A program made the translations under genes and the position numbers. Source: Agarivorans sp. Alg241-V36 (GTDB lineage Bacteria > Pseudomonadota > Gammaproteobacteria > Enterobacterales > Celerinatantimonadaceae). Taken from it: a DNA stretch of 64,000 bases. Where the stretch lies: the NCBI RefSeq assembly GCF_900537085.1, contig NZ_UNRE01000002.1, positions 310,289 through 374,288 of the forward strand, given 5' to 3'. How positions within the stretch are numbered: the first letter of the stretch is position 1; every line of letters starts with the position of its first letter. Below the pieces are notes generated by a model. The model saw only the letters and a list, made by a program, of their open reading frames with translations, was not told the DNA's origin and made no database searches. Positions 26,582 through 33,600 of this stretch are shown here, piece by piece.

Positions 26582-26682
26582 TGCGTGCTCCGGAGGAAGA
26601 TTTAAGTGCACGCATGGTAAACAGTTTTATTAAGGCTATCTGCTAGCCAACATGTTCTTGTGTGTCATAAAAAACGTGACAA

Positions 26683-27564
26683 TTATAAATACTCCGGTAC
26701 ACGAGAAACAATATAATCTAGCAGTAACCTTGCCGTATGGGTTAAACCGTTGCGGCTTGGGTATACCATCCAAGCCTCTTCAGAAGAAGAGACGTAGTCT
26801 TTCATTAGGTGGCATACCGTGCCTTTTTCTATCATTGGATAAGCCAAAATATAGGGTACTAGGGCTATGCCCATACCCGCCTCAACAGCTTGAGCAATAT
26901 GGGCGTAGTTATTACTAATATGGTGATAGCTTACTTCAATTTCTTGGTTGGTAAACTGCCAACGATTTTCTAGTTTTTGGCTATAGCTTCGGTAAATAAT
27001 GCAGCTATGTTGCAGTAAATCTTGCGGAGTAACAGGAACGGGGTTTTGTTCTAAATACTCGGGGCTGGCAATAATCACTTTGCTAAAGCCACCTAGCTTT
27101 CTAGCAATAAAACTAGAGTCGTCTAACGAGCCTACATACATAGCCATATCAAGGCCATGCTCAAATAAACCTTGGTAGCTTTCGTTAGAATAACGCGCCT
27201 CAACATTAATATCGGGATAGCGTTGTTTAAAGCTTTTTAGAATGTCGATCACATAGTGATCACTCCCTACATTAACCCCCATTTTAACCAAACCACTCGG
27301 GCTAGCAGTATGGCTATGCAAGGCGCTGTTTGCGTCGTTAAGGCGTCGAATAATGTCTTGCATGCTTTCGTAGTACTGCTGGCCTTGAGTGGTAAGGTTT
27401 AGCTTACGCGTGGTGCGAACAAATAGCCGAGTACTTAGGCTTTGTTCTAATTCGTTGATGCGCCGGCTTACATTTGCTCGAGGTAAGTCCAGCGAATGGG
27501 CTGCCGCGCTAAAACTGCCAGATTCCACCACTTTTATGAACAAGGAAAGGTCTTCTACTCGCAT
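26683..27564 (-). CDS. LysR-family regulator, probable efflux-operon regulator
   Basis: A 293-residue CrgA-type LysR regulator. The helix-turn-helix is in residues 1-60 (FSAAAHSLDLPRANVSRRINELE). It lies directly upstream of the RND operon on the same strand and divergent from an outer-membrane protein gene. Either neighbour could be its target. Confidence 0.87.
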   Translation of the reverse strand: MRVEDLSLFIKVVESGSFSAAAHSLDLPRANVSRRINELEQSLSTRLFVRTTRKLNLTTQGQQYYESMQDIIRRLNDANSALHSHTASPSGLVKMGVNVGSDHYVIDILKSFKQRYPDINVEARYSNESYQGLFEHGLDMAMYVGSLDDSSFIARKLGGFSKVIIASPEYLEQNPVPVTPQDLLQHSCIIYRSYSQKLENRWQFTNQEIEVSYHHISNNYAHIAQAVEAGMGIALVPYILAYPMIEKGTVCHLMKDYVSSSEEAWMVYPSRNGLTHTARLLLDYIVSRVPEYL

Positions 27565-27804
27565 GATTTATTGTCACCAAATTAGATACAAACACGCCGA
27601 AGCCTATCAGCTATTTTGAGCAAATCAAATAAATTGCTAATGCATATGGGCTCAGACCAAGCATGTTGGCTATTTACCTGTAAGCAAAACTAATAGGTGC
27701 GCGTTTAGCAGCCTAGGCTTGCGGCATTAAACTGTTGCCAATCACTTGCGGCTATGGAATGCCGCTCTTTTCTAAAGGGCATTTCATTATTAGCAGGTAA
27801 AAAA

Positions 27805-28503
27805 ATGAACAAGACAATTTTAGCAGTGGCCTTAGTGGCTATCTCATCTGGCGTAATGGCAGAGCAAGCTGCCGAGGCAAAAGCCGACGTGAACTATGGC
27901 GACCCAACCGCAACCTTTAGCTCTTTAGGTGTTTCTCGTAGTAGTGAACGTACGCAGTTAAACGGCACCTATGGCTGGGGCGAAGGCAATATGATTTTTG
28001 CTGATTTAGGCGCCGCCGACAAAAAAGATGATCAAGGTAAAGTGGATTTTGATTATCGGGTTCGTTACTTCAAAGTTAACGATGGCTTGGGCTACTCAGT
28101 AGACGTAGTTGGGGATCGTAATACCACCACAGCACTGGTTGGTGGTATGTACAAATTCGATATCACTAAGAACATCTCGCTATTCCCAATGCTTTACGGC
28201 GGCTACATGAAAAGTAAGCTAGACATGCCAATTAAAGACAGTAGCGAAACCTTTAAAGATTCATCGCTAGTGCAAGGCGGTTTATACGCCATGTACGCCT
28301 TTGATGATGGTCATTGGTTATATGCCAACCCTAAAGCCACTTACGTAAGCCGAGCTAAAGACTTTGTGCCGCAAATTGAAGTGGGCGGCGGCTACATGAT
28401 TAATAGCAGCTTCTCTGTGGGCATTAAAATTGACCACACAGCAGATAGCAAAATCTCGAAAGAAGACACAGTAGGTTGGCTACAAGCTAGCGTCTACTTT
28501 TAA
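27805..28503 (+). CDS. outer-membrane beta-barrel protein
   Basis: A 232-residue protein. ATG 27805 (MNKTILAVALVAISSGVMAEQ) gives a signal peptide cleaved after VMA, so the longer frame is rejected. The mature part alternates polar and hydrophobic residues in strands such as RTQLNGTYGWGEGNMIFADLGA and ends in VGWLQASVYF. The terminal Phe is typical of BamA-recognised barrels. Function unknown. It is the last ordinary gene before the cassette array. Confidence 0.75.
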   Translation: MNKTILAVALVAISSGVMAEQAAEAKADVNYGDPTATFSSLGVSRSSERTQLNGTYGWGEGNMIFADLGAADKKDDQGKVDFDYRVRYFKVNDGLGYSVDVVGDRNTTTALVGGMYKFDITKNISLFPMLYGGYMKSKLDMPIKDSSETFKDSSLVQGGLYAMYAFDDGHWLYANPKATYVSRAKDFVPQIEVGGGYMINSSFSVGIKIDHTADSKISKEDTVGWLQASVYF

Positions 28504-28833
28504 TCTAACTCCAGCTTAAACTCAGTAGCGCTTAGTTCTGCTGAGTTTAAGCCTTACACCTGCACTTTATCGCGAATGCTACAGAGAAAAGAGCGCTTAG
28601 CTAAAGACATAAAAAACATAGATTTGGTGTGAATTTATACAGGCAATCTGCGATTCCTACTTTCCACAAGTGTTTGCATACTTCCATGCTGATGATTTTG
28701 TTACTTTTAGAGCTAGATAGCTGATGTAGCGCAGGAAAGGTGGTAGCCTTTGTATTATAAAATGCGTGAAAAGAGGAAAAACCCCTTGTTTAAACAAGGA
28801 ATTTTTCCTGTTAATAAGTTGTTATGGTTAAAG
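28504..28833. other. left boundary of the cassette array
   Basis: About 330 bp between the barrel gene and the first cassette gene. This is where an attI site and an intI gene would be expected if the integron were complete. I see no integrase ORF and no attC-like site. It holds a 36-bp palindrome listed separately; the rest is featureless to my eye. Confidence 0.5.
28774..28809. repeat. 36-bp near-perfect palindrome
   Basis: AGGAAAAA, two mismatched bases, CCTTGTTTAAACAAGG, two mismatched bases and TTTTTCCT form one symmetric structure. It could terminate transcription from the barrel gene in either direction. It ends 24 bp before the first cassette start codon. Confidence 0.7.
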
Positions 28834-29283
28834 ATGAAGCCTGTCTCTAAAACAGTAGATCCAAATGATTCGGACTATTTGTCATTAATATCTGAATTAA
28901 ACCAAGAATTAGGGTTGCTAACCGGTGACACTGGTGAGTCGTCCTTTAGCACAGAAAGTTTTAATCCTTCGACGGATTCCATAGTCGTTGTCTACAGCGA
29001 CAAAAAACCGATGGGTACTGGCTGCATTCGTTACATCAACAAAGGTACCTGTGAAATAAAACGAATGTATTCTAAAAAGAAAGGTGTTGGAAAATTCCTA
29101 ATTTCTGAGTTGGAGAGGGTTGCCATCCAATTAGGTTACTCTGAGGCAGTCTTATCCACTCGTAGGATTAATGAAAACGCCGTAAATTTCTACTCAAGTC
29201 AACGCTACTTAGAAATAGATGGTTATGGAAATTATGTTGGTGTGGAGCGCTCTATATGTATGGGCAAGAAACTCACACCATAA
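28834..29283 (+). CDS. GNAT-family N-acetyltransferase (cassette 1)
   Basis: A 149-residue GNAT acyltransferase. ATG 28834 is used, as translation from 28750 or 28762 would run through the 36-bp palindrome. The core strands are DSIVVVYSDKKPMGTGCIRYI and CEIKRMYSKKKGVGKFLISELE, where the R/KxxGxG/A acetyl-CoA loop is KKGVGK. The NENAVNFYSSQRYLEID end is typical. Substrate unknown. Its stop codon is the first triplet of attC1. GNAT genes are common integron cargo. Confidence 0.82.
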   Translation: MKPVSKTVDPNDSDYLSLISELNQELGLLTGDTGESSFSTESFNPSTDSIVVVYSDKKPMGTGCIRYINKGTCEIKRMYSKKKGVGKFLISELERVAIQLGYSEAVLSTRRINENAVNFYSSQRYLEIDGYGNYVGVERSICMGKKLTP

Positions 29284-29337
29284 CAATCACAGGCAATGGA
29301 CGCGAAAAAGACCGCGCCAATGCTGTAAGCGTTAGTT
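29281..29337 (+). repeat. attC1, short integron recombination site
   Basis: 57 bp. The left arm TAACAATCACAGGCAATGG-CGCG pairs with the right arm CGCGCCAATGCTGTAAGCGTTAG, with extrahelical bases on one side as in attC sites. The right core box is GTTAGTT, close to GTTRRRY. It is compact, with a loop of about 8 bases. Confidence 0.75.
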
Positions 29338-29406
29338 TTACTCAAGGAGTGAGTTATCGAATACGCTGAAGAGTATTCAAAACCAGAAAAGTTCAAGAGA
29401 ATATTA

Positions 29407-29820
29407 TTGGCTCTTTTACTAGGTGTTTTGGCATATATTATTAACGATAAATGGTATCTTCCATTTATCAATTGGTATGTTGATACTGCACATTGCCATA
29501 CTCCTTTCGGATACTCAGGAATTTCAGTAGTGTGGTATGCCTTATTTGTAGGCTTACCACTTTTATGCGCCATTGTGATCGGTCCATTTACGGCCCCAAT
29601 TGGTTATAAAGGACTCATCCAAAAACAATTTCCACCCAAAGGGTTTAAAGTTTTCAAACCAACCAAAATAATACGAGGTTGGAAAAGTAGTTTAATGTCA
29701 GTAATTCAGCTATTGATCCCTATAGTCCTTATTATTTTTTCTATTTGGGGATACTTTCAAGTTGATAAAATGCCAAGTAAAGCACCCGAAAATATTGATT
29801 ATAGCGTGTGTAAAAACTAA
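29407..29820 (+). CDS. small membrane protein of unknown function (cassette 2)
   Basis: About 137 residues. No ATG fits the frame. TTG 29407 with AGAGA about 9 bases upstream is the best start; the frame is open from 29353, so up to 18 more residues are possible. Three hydrophobic segments are seen: ALLLGVLAYII, VVWYALFVGLPLLCAIVIGPF and LIPIVLIIFSIWGYF. The last two flank a basic cytoplasmic-type loop. I do not recognise a domain. The stop codon lies at the edge of attC2. Confidence 0.6.
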   Translation: MALLLGVLAYIINDKWYLPFINWYVDTAHCHTPFGYSGISVVWYALFVGLPLLCAIVIGPFTAPIGYKGLIQKQFPPKGFKVFKPTKIIRGWKSSLMSVIQLLIPIVLIIFSIWGYFQVDKMPSKAPENIDYSVCKN

Positions 29821-29914
29821 CAAAGCATTTAAACTGAACAAAAACAGTGGGTTACGTTTCGCTTCGCTACACATTTTAACCTACTATTTTTGTCCGCTTA
29901 ATGCGGCGTTAAGC
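29815..29914 (+). repeat. attC2
   Basis: 100 bp. The left arm AACAAAGCATTTAAACTGAAC-AAAAACAG and the right arm CTATTTTTGTCCGCTTAATGCGGCGTTAAGC are imperfect inverted copies. The right core box GTTAAGC matches GTTRRRY. The central part holds the short inverted repeat CGCTTCG. It resembles attC5 in its AAAAACAG / CTATTTTT section. Confidence 0.85.
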
Positions 29915-29936
29915 ATGCATAGTTCAAAGGAGTTCA

Positions 29937-30335
29937 ATGAGTAAAATATACATCTGTGTGCTAGTTGTTGCACTTATGGCTGGAGCTGACGTATGGCAGG
30001 ATATCGGAACCTCTAGCGCTGCTTTGACAGAGATAGCTTTGTTCATATCAATTGTTGCAGTTGTTTCAGCGTTACCGAGCCTTTTGTGCATACTCGCAGC
30101 TAAAAAGTTGACGCCAAAGAACGTTGGTATTGGCCTTTACAGGCGTGTGACTTATGCATCGCTGACCTTGTCCGTCATTTTATGGGGGAGCTGTTTGCTT
30201 GAAGGGGCAAGCAGCAAAGAGCGCTACTATTTGCTGATCCCTGAATTTGTAGGCTTCTTGAGCGTGTTATTACTCGTCATATCTTGGGCGTATTACCTAG
30301 TAGTAAAACATCTGCGCAAACCAAGCGATGCTTAA
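29937..30335 (+). CDS. small multi-span membrane protein (cassette 3)
   Basis: A 132-residue protein with four hydrophobic segments: IYICVLVVALMAGADVW, IALFISIVAVVSALPSLLCILAA, VTYASLTLSVILWGSCLL and FVGFLSVLLLVISWAYYLVV. AGGAG precedes the ATG. I do not recognise the family. It starts 23 bp after the attC2 core box and runs into attC3, the spacing expected of a promoterless integron cassette. Confidence 0.65.
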   Translation: MSKIYICVLVVALMAGADVWQDIGTSSAALTEIALFISIVAVVSALPSLLCILAAKKLTPKNVGIGLYRRVTYASLTLSVILWGSCLLEGASSKERYYLLIPEFVGFLSVLLLVISWAYYLVVKHLRKPSDA

Positions 30336-30434
30336 CAAGCAAAACAATCCAGCACTCGTCGCTGCGCACCTCGCGGGGACAAGTGCTACGACGCGGCGGA
30401 GCCGCTGCACTTACCCATTTTTAGGGCGTTATAC
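30330..30434 (+). repeat. attC3
   Basis: 105 bp from the left core box GCTTAAC (matching RYYYAAC) to GTTATAC (one mismatch to GTTRRRY). The right arm carries CCATTTTTAGGGCGTTA, a weak partner of AACAAGCAAAACAATCC. The centre has GC-rich pairing (CGTCGCTGCGC with GCGGCGGAGC). The overall fold is less clean than in the other sites. Confidence 0.7.
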
Positions 30435-30448
30435 AAAATAGGTCAAAT

Positions 30449-31099
30449 ATGGACATTACTAATTCAGTTGGAGAACGAGTTACCACAAAGCTAGGTGAAG
30501 TGGTCATCCGCAAGTTCTTGGGTAAAGGCAAGTCAGGTTACTCATACTTGGCTGAAAGTAATGATGGCGAATATGTCATCAAGTTTATGCACTATGAGCC
30601 GTGCACCTACTACTCATTTGGTGACGCTAACAAAGTAGATCTGGAAGTCGAAGCTTTTCAAAAACTAGCGAGCCTTGGTATCAAAGTACCTCGTTTGATT
30701 GAAGCGAATGCAGAGAGCAACTTTTTGCTAAAAGACTATATTCACGGTGAACTTGTCACAGACTTGGTCATTGCTGACGCAATACCAGAATTTTGTGTGA
30801 AGCAAGTTTTCGACATGGCGAAGGTCTTAAAGGATGCTGGGCTTAACATTGACTATTTTCCCGATAATTTCGTAGTTATGAATGAAGAGCTTTACTACGT
30901 AGACTATGAGTACAATCAGTATGACCCAAGTTGGGATTTGCCCAATTGGGGGCTTTACTATTGGGCTAACTCGTTGGGTATGAAAAAATACAAGGAAACA
31001 AAAGACGCACTGAATATAAATCAAAGTGCTGATTCAGGTGTACCAATCAAGCGGCCATTTGAAGGTAGGGTGAAGAGTTGGTGCGAATCATTTGGCTAG
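30449..31099 (+). CDS. protein-kinase-fold protein (cassette 4)
   Basis: A 216-residue protein with a protein-kinase/aminoglycoside-phosphotransferase-type fold. A Gly-rich loop (FLGKGKSGYSYLAE, residues 23-36), the invariant Lys45 (YVIKFM), a Glu in the next helix, a catalytic-loop-like NIDYFPDNFVV (Asp135, Asn140) and a DFG-like VDYEYN (Asp152) appear in order. The length is at the small end for such kinases. The substrate could be a protein, antibiotic or small molecule; the sequence does not decide. ATG follows the attC3 core by 15 bp. Confidence 0.65.
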   Translation: MDITNSVGERVTTKLGEVVIRKFLGKGKSGYSYLAESNDGEYVIKFMHYEPCTYYSFGDANKVDLEVEAFQKLASLGIKVPRLIEANAESNFLLKDYIHGELVTDLVIADAIPEFCVKQVFDMAKVLKDAGLNIDYFPDNFVVMNEELYYVDYEYNQYDPSWDLPNWGLYYWANSLGMKKYKETKDALNINQSADSGVPIKRPFEGRVKSWCESFG

Positions 31100-31106
31100 A
31101 AAATTT

Positions 31107-31204
31107 GTATAACAAAGCCTTCAAGTCTGATTCGTAAACGCGTGCCGAACTCGCTTCGCTCAAACATGGCACACGCTCACTCACAGCTTAAGGCGGCGTT
31201 AGGC
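31107..31204 (+). repeat. attC4
   Basis: 98 bp from GTATAAC to GTTAGGC, which matches GTTRRRY. AACAAAGCCTTCAAG pairs with CTTAAGGCGGCGTTA, and the inner CGCGTGCC pairs with GGCACACG. Strong VCR-like architecture. Confidence 0.85.
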
Positions 31205-31228
31205 GAATAGCATATTATCAGGAGTTTT

Positions 31229-31954
31229 ATGTCAGTATCATCGAGAGTAAGAAATATTATTTTAGCTGAGTCACTAGGTGTATGTGCCCTTTGTAATAAG
31301 AACATTGGGGCGGATGGTGAAGCTGCTCATATTGTCGCTGAGACTCCAGATGGGCCTAGGGGTAAAAGTAATTTAACGTTAATAGAAAGAAACTCACCAG
31401 ATAATTTAATTTATCTGTGTGTCAGTTGTCATCGAGAAAAAATTGATAAATATCCAGATCAATATCCAGTAGCCGACTTGCACCATATTAAATTAAGGCA
31501 TCAAAATGTACGTGAAACTTTTAATAATGGACAGTTCAACTATTTTAATGCATTGTTTTTTGGTCTTTCAACAGCAAGAATCGCCTCTATTCTTTCAAAT
31601 GCATGCTGTGGAATACAAATCCAATTATCTGACTCAGATTTGAATAACCTTTCGCAATTACAAAAAAATATTGAAACAACTATTGTTCCTGCGAACATGA
31701 ATAATTATGTTTCTATCCTTAAAGATGCAATTGTTACATTGAATCAAGTTTTTGAAAAAGAGGGCGTTGAATTTCAATGCGGACCATATGAATTCAAATA
31801 TAGGGTGATGTTTTATAATGAAATGGATCCAGAAACTTCCCATCGCCGTGATGAGTTTTGGGAGCTATATTTCAATGTGGAGTCTTTGTGTAGCAATGCT
31901 GCTGGTTCACTTCATCATATTGTAAAGCAAAACTCTGCCCCAAGATTCACATAA
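31229..31954 (+). CDS. HNH-nuclease-like protein (cassette 5)
   Basis: A 241-residue protein. Residues 1-95 carry an HNH-type module: CALCNK (Cys18, Cys21), AAHIVAE (His33), NLIYLCVSCHREKIDK (a second Cys pair and His) and a following LHHIKLRH. This fits a zinc-stabilised beta-beta-alpha metal finger. Residues 100-241 form a separate domain I do not recognise, with clusters such as FFGLSTARIASILSNACC and DEFWELYFNVESLCSNAAG. AGGAG precedes the ATG. Nuclease-plus-unknown-domain architectures are common in anti-phage proteins, so a defence role is possible but unproven. Confidence 0.7.
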   Translation: MSVSSRVRNIILAESLGVCALCNKNIGADGEAAHIVAETPDGPRGKSNLTLIERNSPDNLIYLCVSCHREKIDKYPDQYPVADLHHIKLRHQNVRETFNNGQFNYFNALFFGLSTARIASILSNACCGIQIQLSDSDLNNLSQLQKNIETTIVPANMNNYVSILKDAIVTLNQVFEKEGVEFQCGPYEFKYRVMFYNEMDPETSHRRDEFWELYFNVESLCSNAAGSLHHIVKQNSAPRFT

Positions 31955-32046
31955 CAAGTCGTTTAAACGGACAAAAAACAGTTGGCGTTGTTCGTTCCTC
32001 ACAAATTGTAGCCAACTATTTTTCGCCGCTGAACGAGGCGTTGAAT
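31949..32046 (+). repeat. attC5
   Basis: 98 bp from ACATAAC to GTTGAAT, a perfect GTTRRRY. AACAAGTCGTTTAAACGG pairs with CCGCTGAACGAGGCGTT, and the next section pairs ACAGTTGGC with GCCAACTA. A clean attC. Confidence 0.88.
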
Positions 32047-32068
32047 TTCTAGAGGGAGCATAGGGACT

Positions 32069-32206
32069 ATGGAAGAAGTAGCTTTCACAATTCAATCTGA
32101 TGGCAAGCCAGTAAGTATTTCCGAGTTTGGGAAATACTTTTATTGGTTAAGAGCTTGTTATGTATTGGCACTAGACGAATATCATTTTTCATTGGAAGAA
32201 GATTAG
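32069..32206 (+). CDS. 45-residue ORF, first gene of cassette 6
   Basis: A short ORF with an ATG 22 bp after the attC5 core box and a purine-rich AGGG about 7 bases upstream. The product begins MEEVAFTIQSDGKPVSISEF and is acidic at the end (SLEED). No recognisable domain. The position, exactly where cassette genes start, is the main reason to believe it. It is separated by 24 bp from the next ORF. Confidence 0.5.
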   Translation: MEEVAFTIQSDGKPVSISEFGKYFYWLRACYVLALDEYHFSLEED

Positions 32207-32230
32207 GGTGATGATGTAGCTATTCGGTCC

Positions 32231-32527
32231 ATGACCAAAGAGGAATTGGCTGAATCAATTATGGAAAGAGCTAAGTATATGACTTATGAAGAATTAAGAA
32301 CCGTCGCTAATAGAGTCCTTACTCCTGAAGAAGATTTGATGCTTGTTGATATTTATCGTCGAAATCCGTTTGAAACAGTTCTTTGCGGTATCGGTATTGC
32401 GCTAACTGTAGCACTAATTGTTTCGGGAGGTAAATTCGAGTTTAAAGTCACAGGAATAAAAATTGAAATTCCCCCTATTGTGGAAGGTATCTACAAGCTT
32501 CGAAAAGCACTCGGAAGAAAGAGATAA
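32231..32527 (+). CDS. 98-residue membrane-anchored protein (cassette 6)
   Basis: Residues 1-45 are a charged helical segment (MTKEELAESIMERAKYMTYE). Residues 50-66 are one hydrophobic helix (VLCGIGIALTVALIVSGG). The rest is a short basic tail (KLRKALGRKR). I do not recognise the family. Its stop codon touches attC6. The weak ribosome site suggests coupling to the small ORF upstream. Confidence 0.6.
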   Translation: MTKEELAESIMERAKYMTYEELRTVANRVLTPEEDLMLVDIYRRNPFETVLCGIGIALTVALIVSGGKFEFKVTGIKIEIPPIVEGIYKLRKALGRKR

Positions 32528-32574
32528 TTTAACAAACAAAGGCAGCGGGTAAACCGCTGCTTTGGACGTTATAG
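32527..32574 (+). repeat. attC6, very short
   Basis: 48 bp from ATTTAAC (RYYYAAC) to GTTATAG. AACAAACAAAGGCAGCGG and CCGCTGCTTTGGACGTT form an almost complete stem with a 4-5-base loop. This is near the lower size limit known for attC sites. Confidence 0.78.
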
Positions 32575-32605
32575 CGCAGAGTTAAAGAGAGTATAAAGTT
32601 CAATA

Positions 32606-33400
32606 ATGTGTAAAAAGAAAGACCTGTATATTGATAGAGTGTATAAATTATGTGCGCCGGTAATGTTAGCTGTTGTGACATACTCGTACGTGTTTTCAGT
32701 GAAACCAATTTTCGATAAACAACAGGAGCTAAATGAAAAGAGCTCTCTGGTCGAAACATTAACTTTTGAAGTCGAATCTCTCGAAAAAGACAGAGGAGTT
32801 GCTTTAAATAAACTCGATGAGACAGAAACCAAGCTTAGTGTAGCCTCTGCCAAGCTAAAGGATACAGATGATCGCTTAAAGGAAACCGCTAAAAATTTAG
32901 ATGGTGTGAATAGTAAGTTATCTAGCACTGAGGTTAACTTATATAACGCAGAGTCGAAGCTTGTGCGTCAAACTGGAGAAATTGCTGAAAAACGTGCTCA
33001 GCTAGATAAATTGCAAATTGATGTGGCTAGAAAAAATGAAGCACTTAAGAAGCTAACAGTATCCTTGAGCAGCTCTGAAAATGCTGCCATAACATTTTAT
33101 GTCTATCGGGTTGTAAATGAAGTTGTAAATGATGGGATAAGATATGAAGTATCTGATTTGTATTCGACGTCTACAAATTCCAAGAAGTTTAATTTATACG
33201 ATGCTTTGATTGAAAAATCTGAGTTTAGCAATGACGAATCAGTAGAAAAATTCTCCCAGAAATATTTTGAGCGAGAAGCCAAATTAATAATACGCCAGTT
33301 TGCCGAAGAAAAAATTGCGGTTGATGAAAGTGGGTATAAACCTGCTTTTGAGCTTTATACTTACACAGTTAGGAAACAGATGGGTATGTCAACAGAGTAG
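32606..33400 (+). CDS. membrane-anchored coiled-coil protein (cassette 7)
   Basis: A 264-residue protein. A single N-terminal transmembrane helix (about residues 10-28, VYKLCAPVMLAVVTYSYVFSV) is followed by a long coiled coil (about 30-155) with heptad-like LxxTETKLSVASAKLKDTDDRLKE repeats. The C-terminal 100 residues form a mixed domain (NAAITFYVYRVVNEVVNDGIRYEVSDLY). I do not recognise the family. It resembles sensors or tethers with an extended stalk. Confidence 0.65.
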   Translation: MCKKKDLYIDRVYKLCAPVMLAVVTYSYVFSVKPIFDKQQELNEKSSLVETLTFEVESLEKDRGVALNKLDETETKLSVASAKLKDTDDRLKETAKNLDGVNSKLSSTEVNLYNAESKLVRQTGEIAEKRAQLDKLQIDVARKNEALKKLTVSLSSSENAAITFYVYRVVNEVVNDGIRYEVSDLYSTSTNSKKFNLYDALIEKSEFSNDESVEKFSQKYFEREAKLIIRQFAEEKIAVDESGYKPAFELYTYTVRKQMGMSTE

Positions 33401-33402
33401 CG

Positions 33403-33523
33403 CTATAACAAACTGTTTAAGAGTGATTCGCAACGCGTGGCATTTTTACTATGGGTTTAGTGTTTAAGGTGGTCTGCGGCGGTTTCGGTGTTGTGTTGCT
33501 CACACCTTAGTGCGGCGTTACTT
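33403..33523 (+). repeat. attC7, VCR-like
   Basis: 121 bp from CTATAAC to GTTACTT. AACAAACTGTTTAAGAGTGATTCGCAACGCGTGGC on the left and GGCGGTTTCGGTGTTGTG on the right closely match the layout and wording of Vibrio cholerae repeats (VCR) as I remember them. It closes the array, and an intrinsic terminator follows. Confidence 0.85.
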
Positions 33524-33550
33524 TCAGCTAACCCATTTACTAACCCCAAC

Positions 33551-33577
33551 AAAAAGCCCTCACAAAGAGGGCTTTTT
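33551..33577. terminator. bidirectional intrinsic terminator
   Basis: AAAAAGCCCTC and GAGGGCTTTTT form an 11-bp perfect stem with a 5-base loop. It ends the minus-strand lipid-transporter-type operon and any + strand transcript leaving the cassette array. Confidence 0.88.
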
Positions 33578-33600
33578 ACAATCTATTTTCTATTTAGTTT

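Noticed and set aside
26652-26918. 88-codon + ORF antisense to the LysR gene
   Set aside because: It lies almost entirely over a well-supported LysR gene and has no family resemblance.
28504-28833. possible integrase gene or attI upstream of the cassettes
   Set aside because: No frame holds tyrosine-recombinase motifs and no attI-like core with integrase-binding repeats is visible.
29762-29944. 60-codon + ORF running through attC2
   Set aside because: It is made mostly of attC sequence, so it is not a gene.
32569-32928. 119-codon minus-strand ORF opposite the coiled-coil cassette
   Set aside because: Ser-rich composition typical of an antisense shadow; the + strand ORF fits the cassette spacing.
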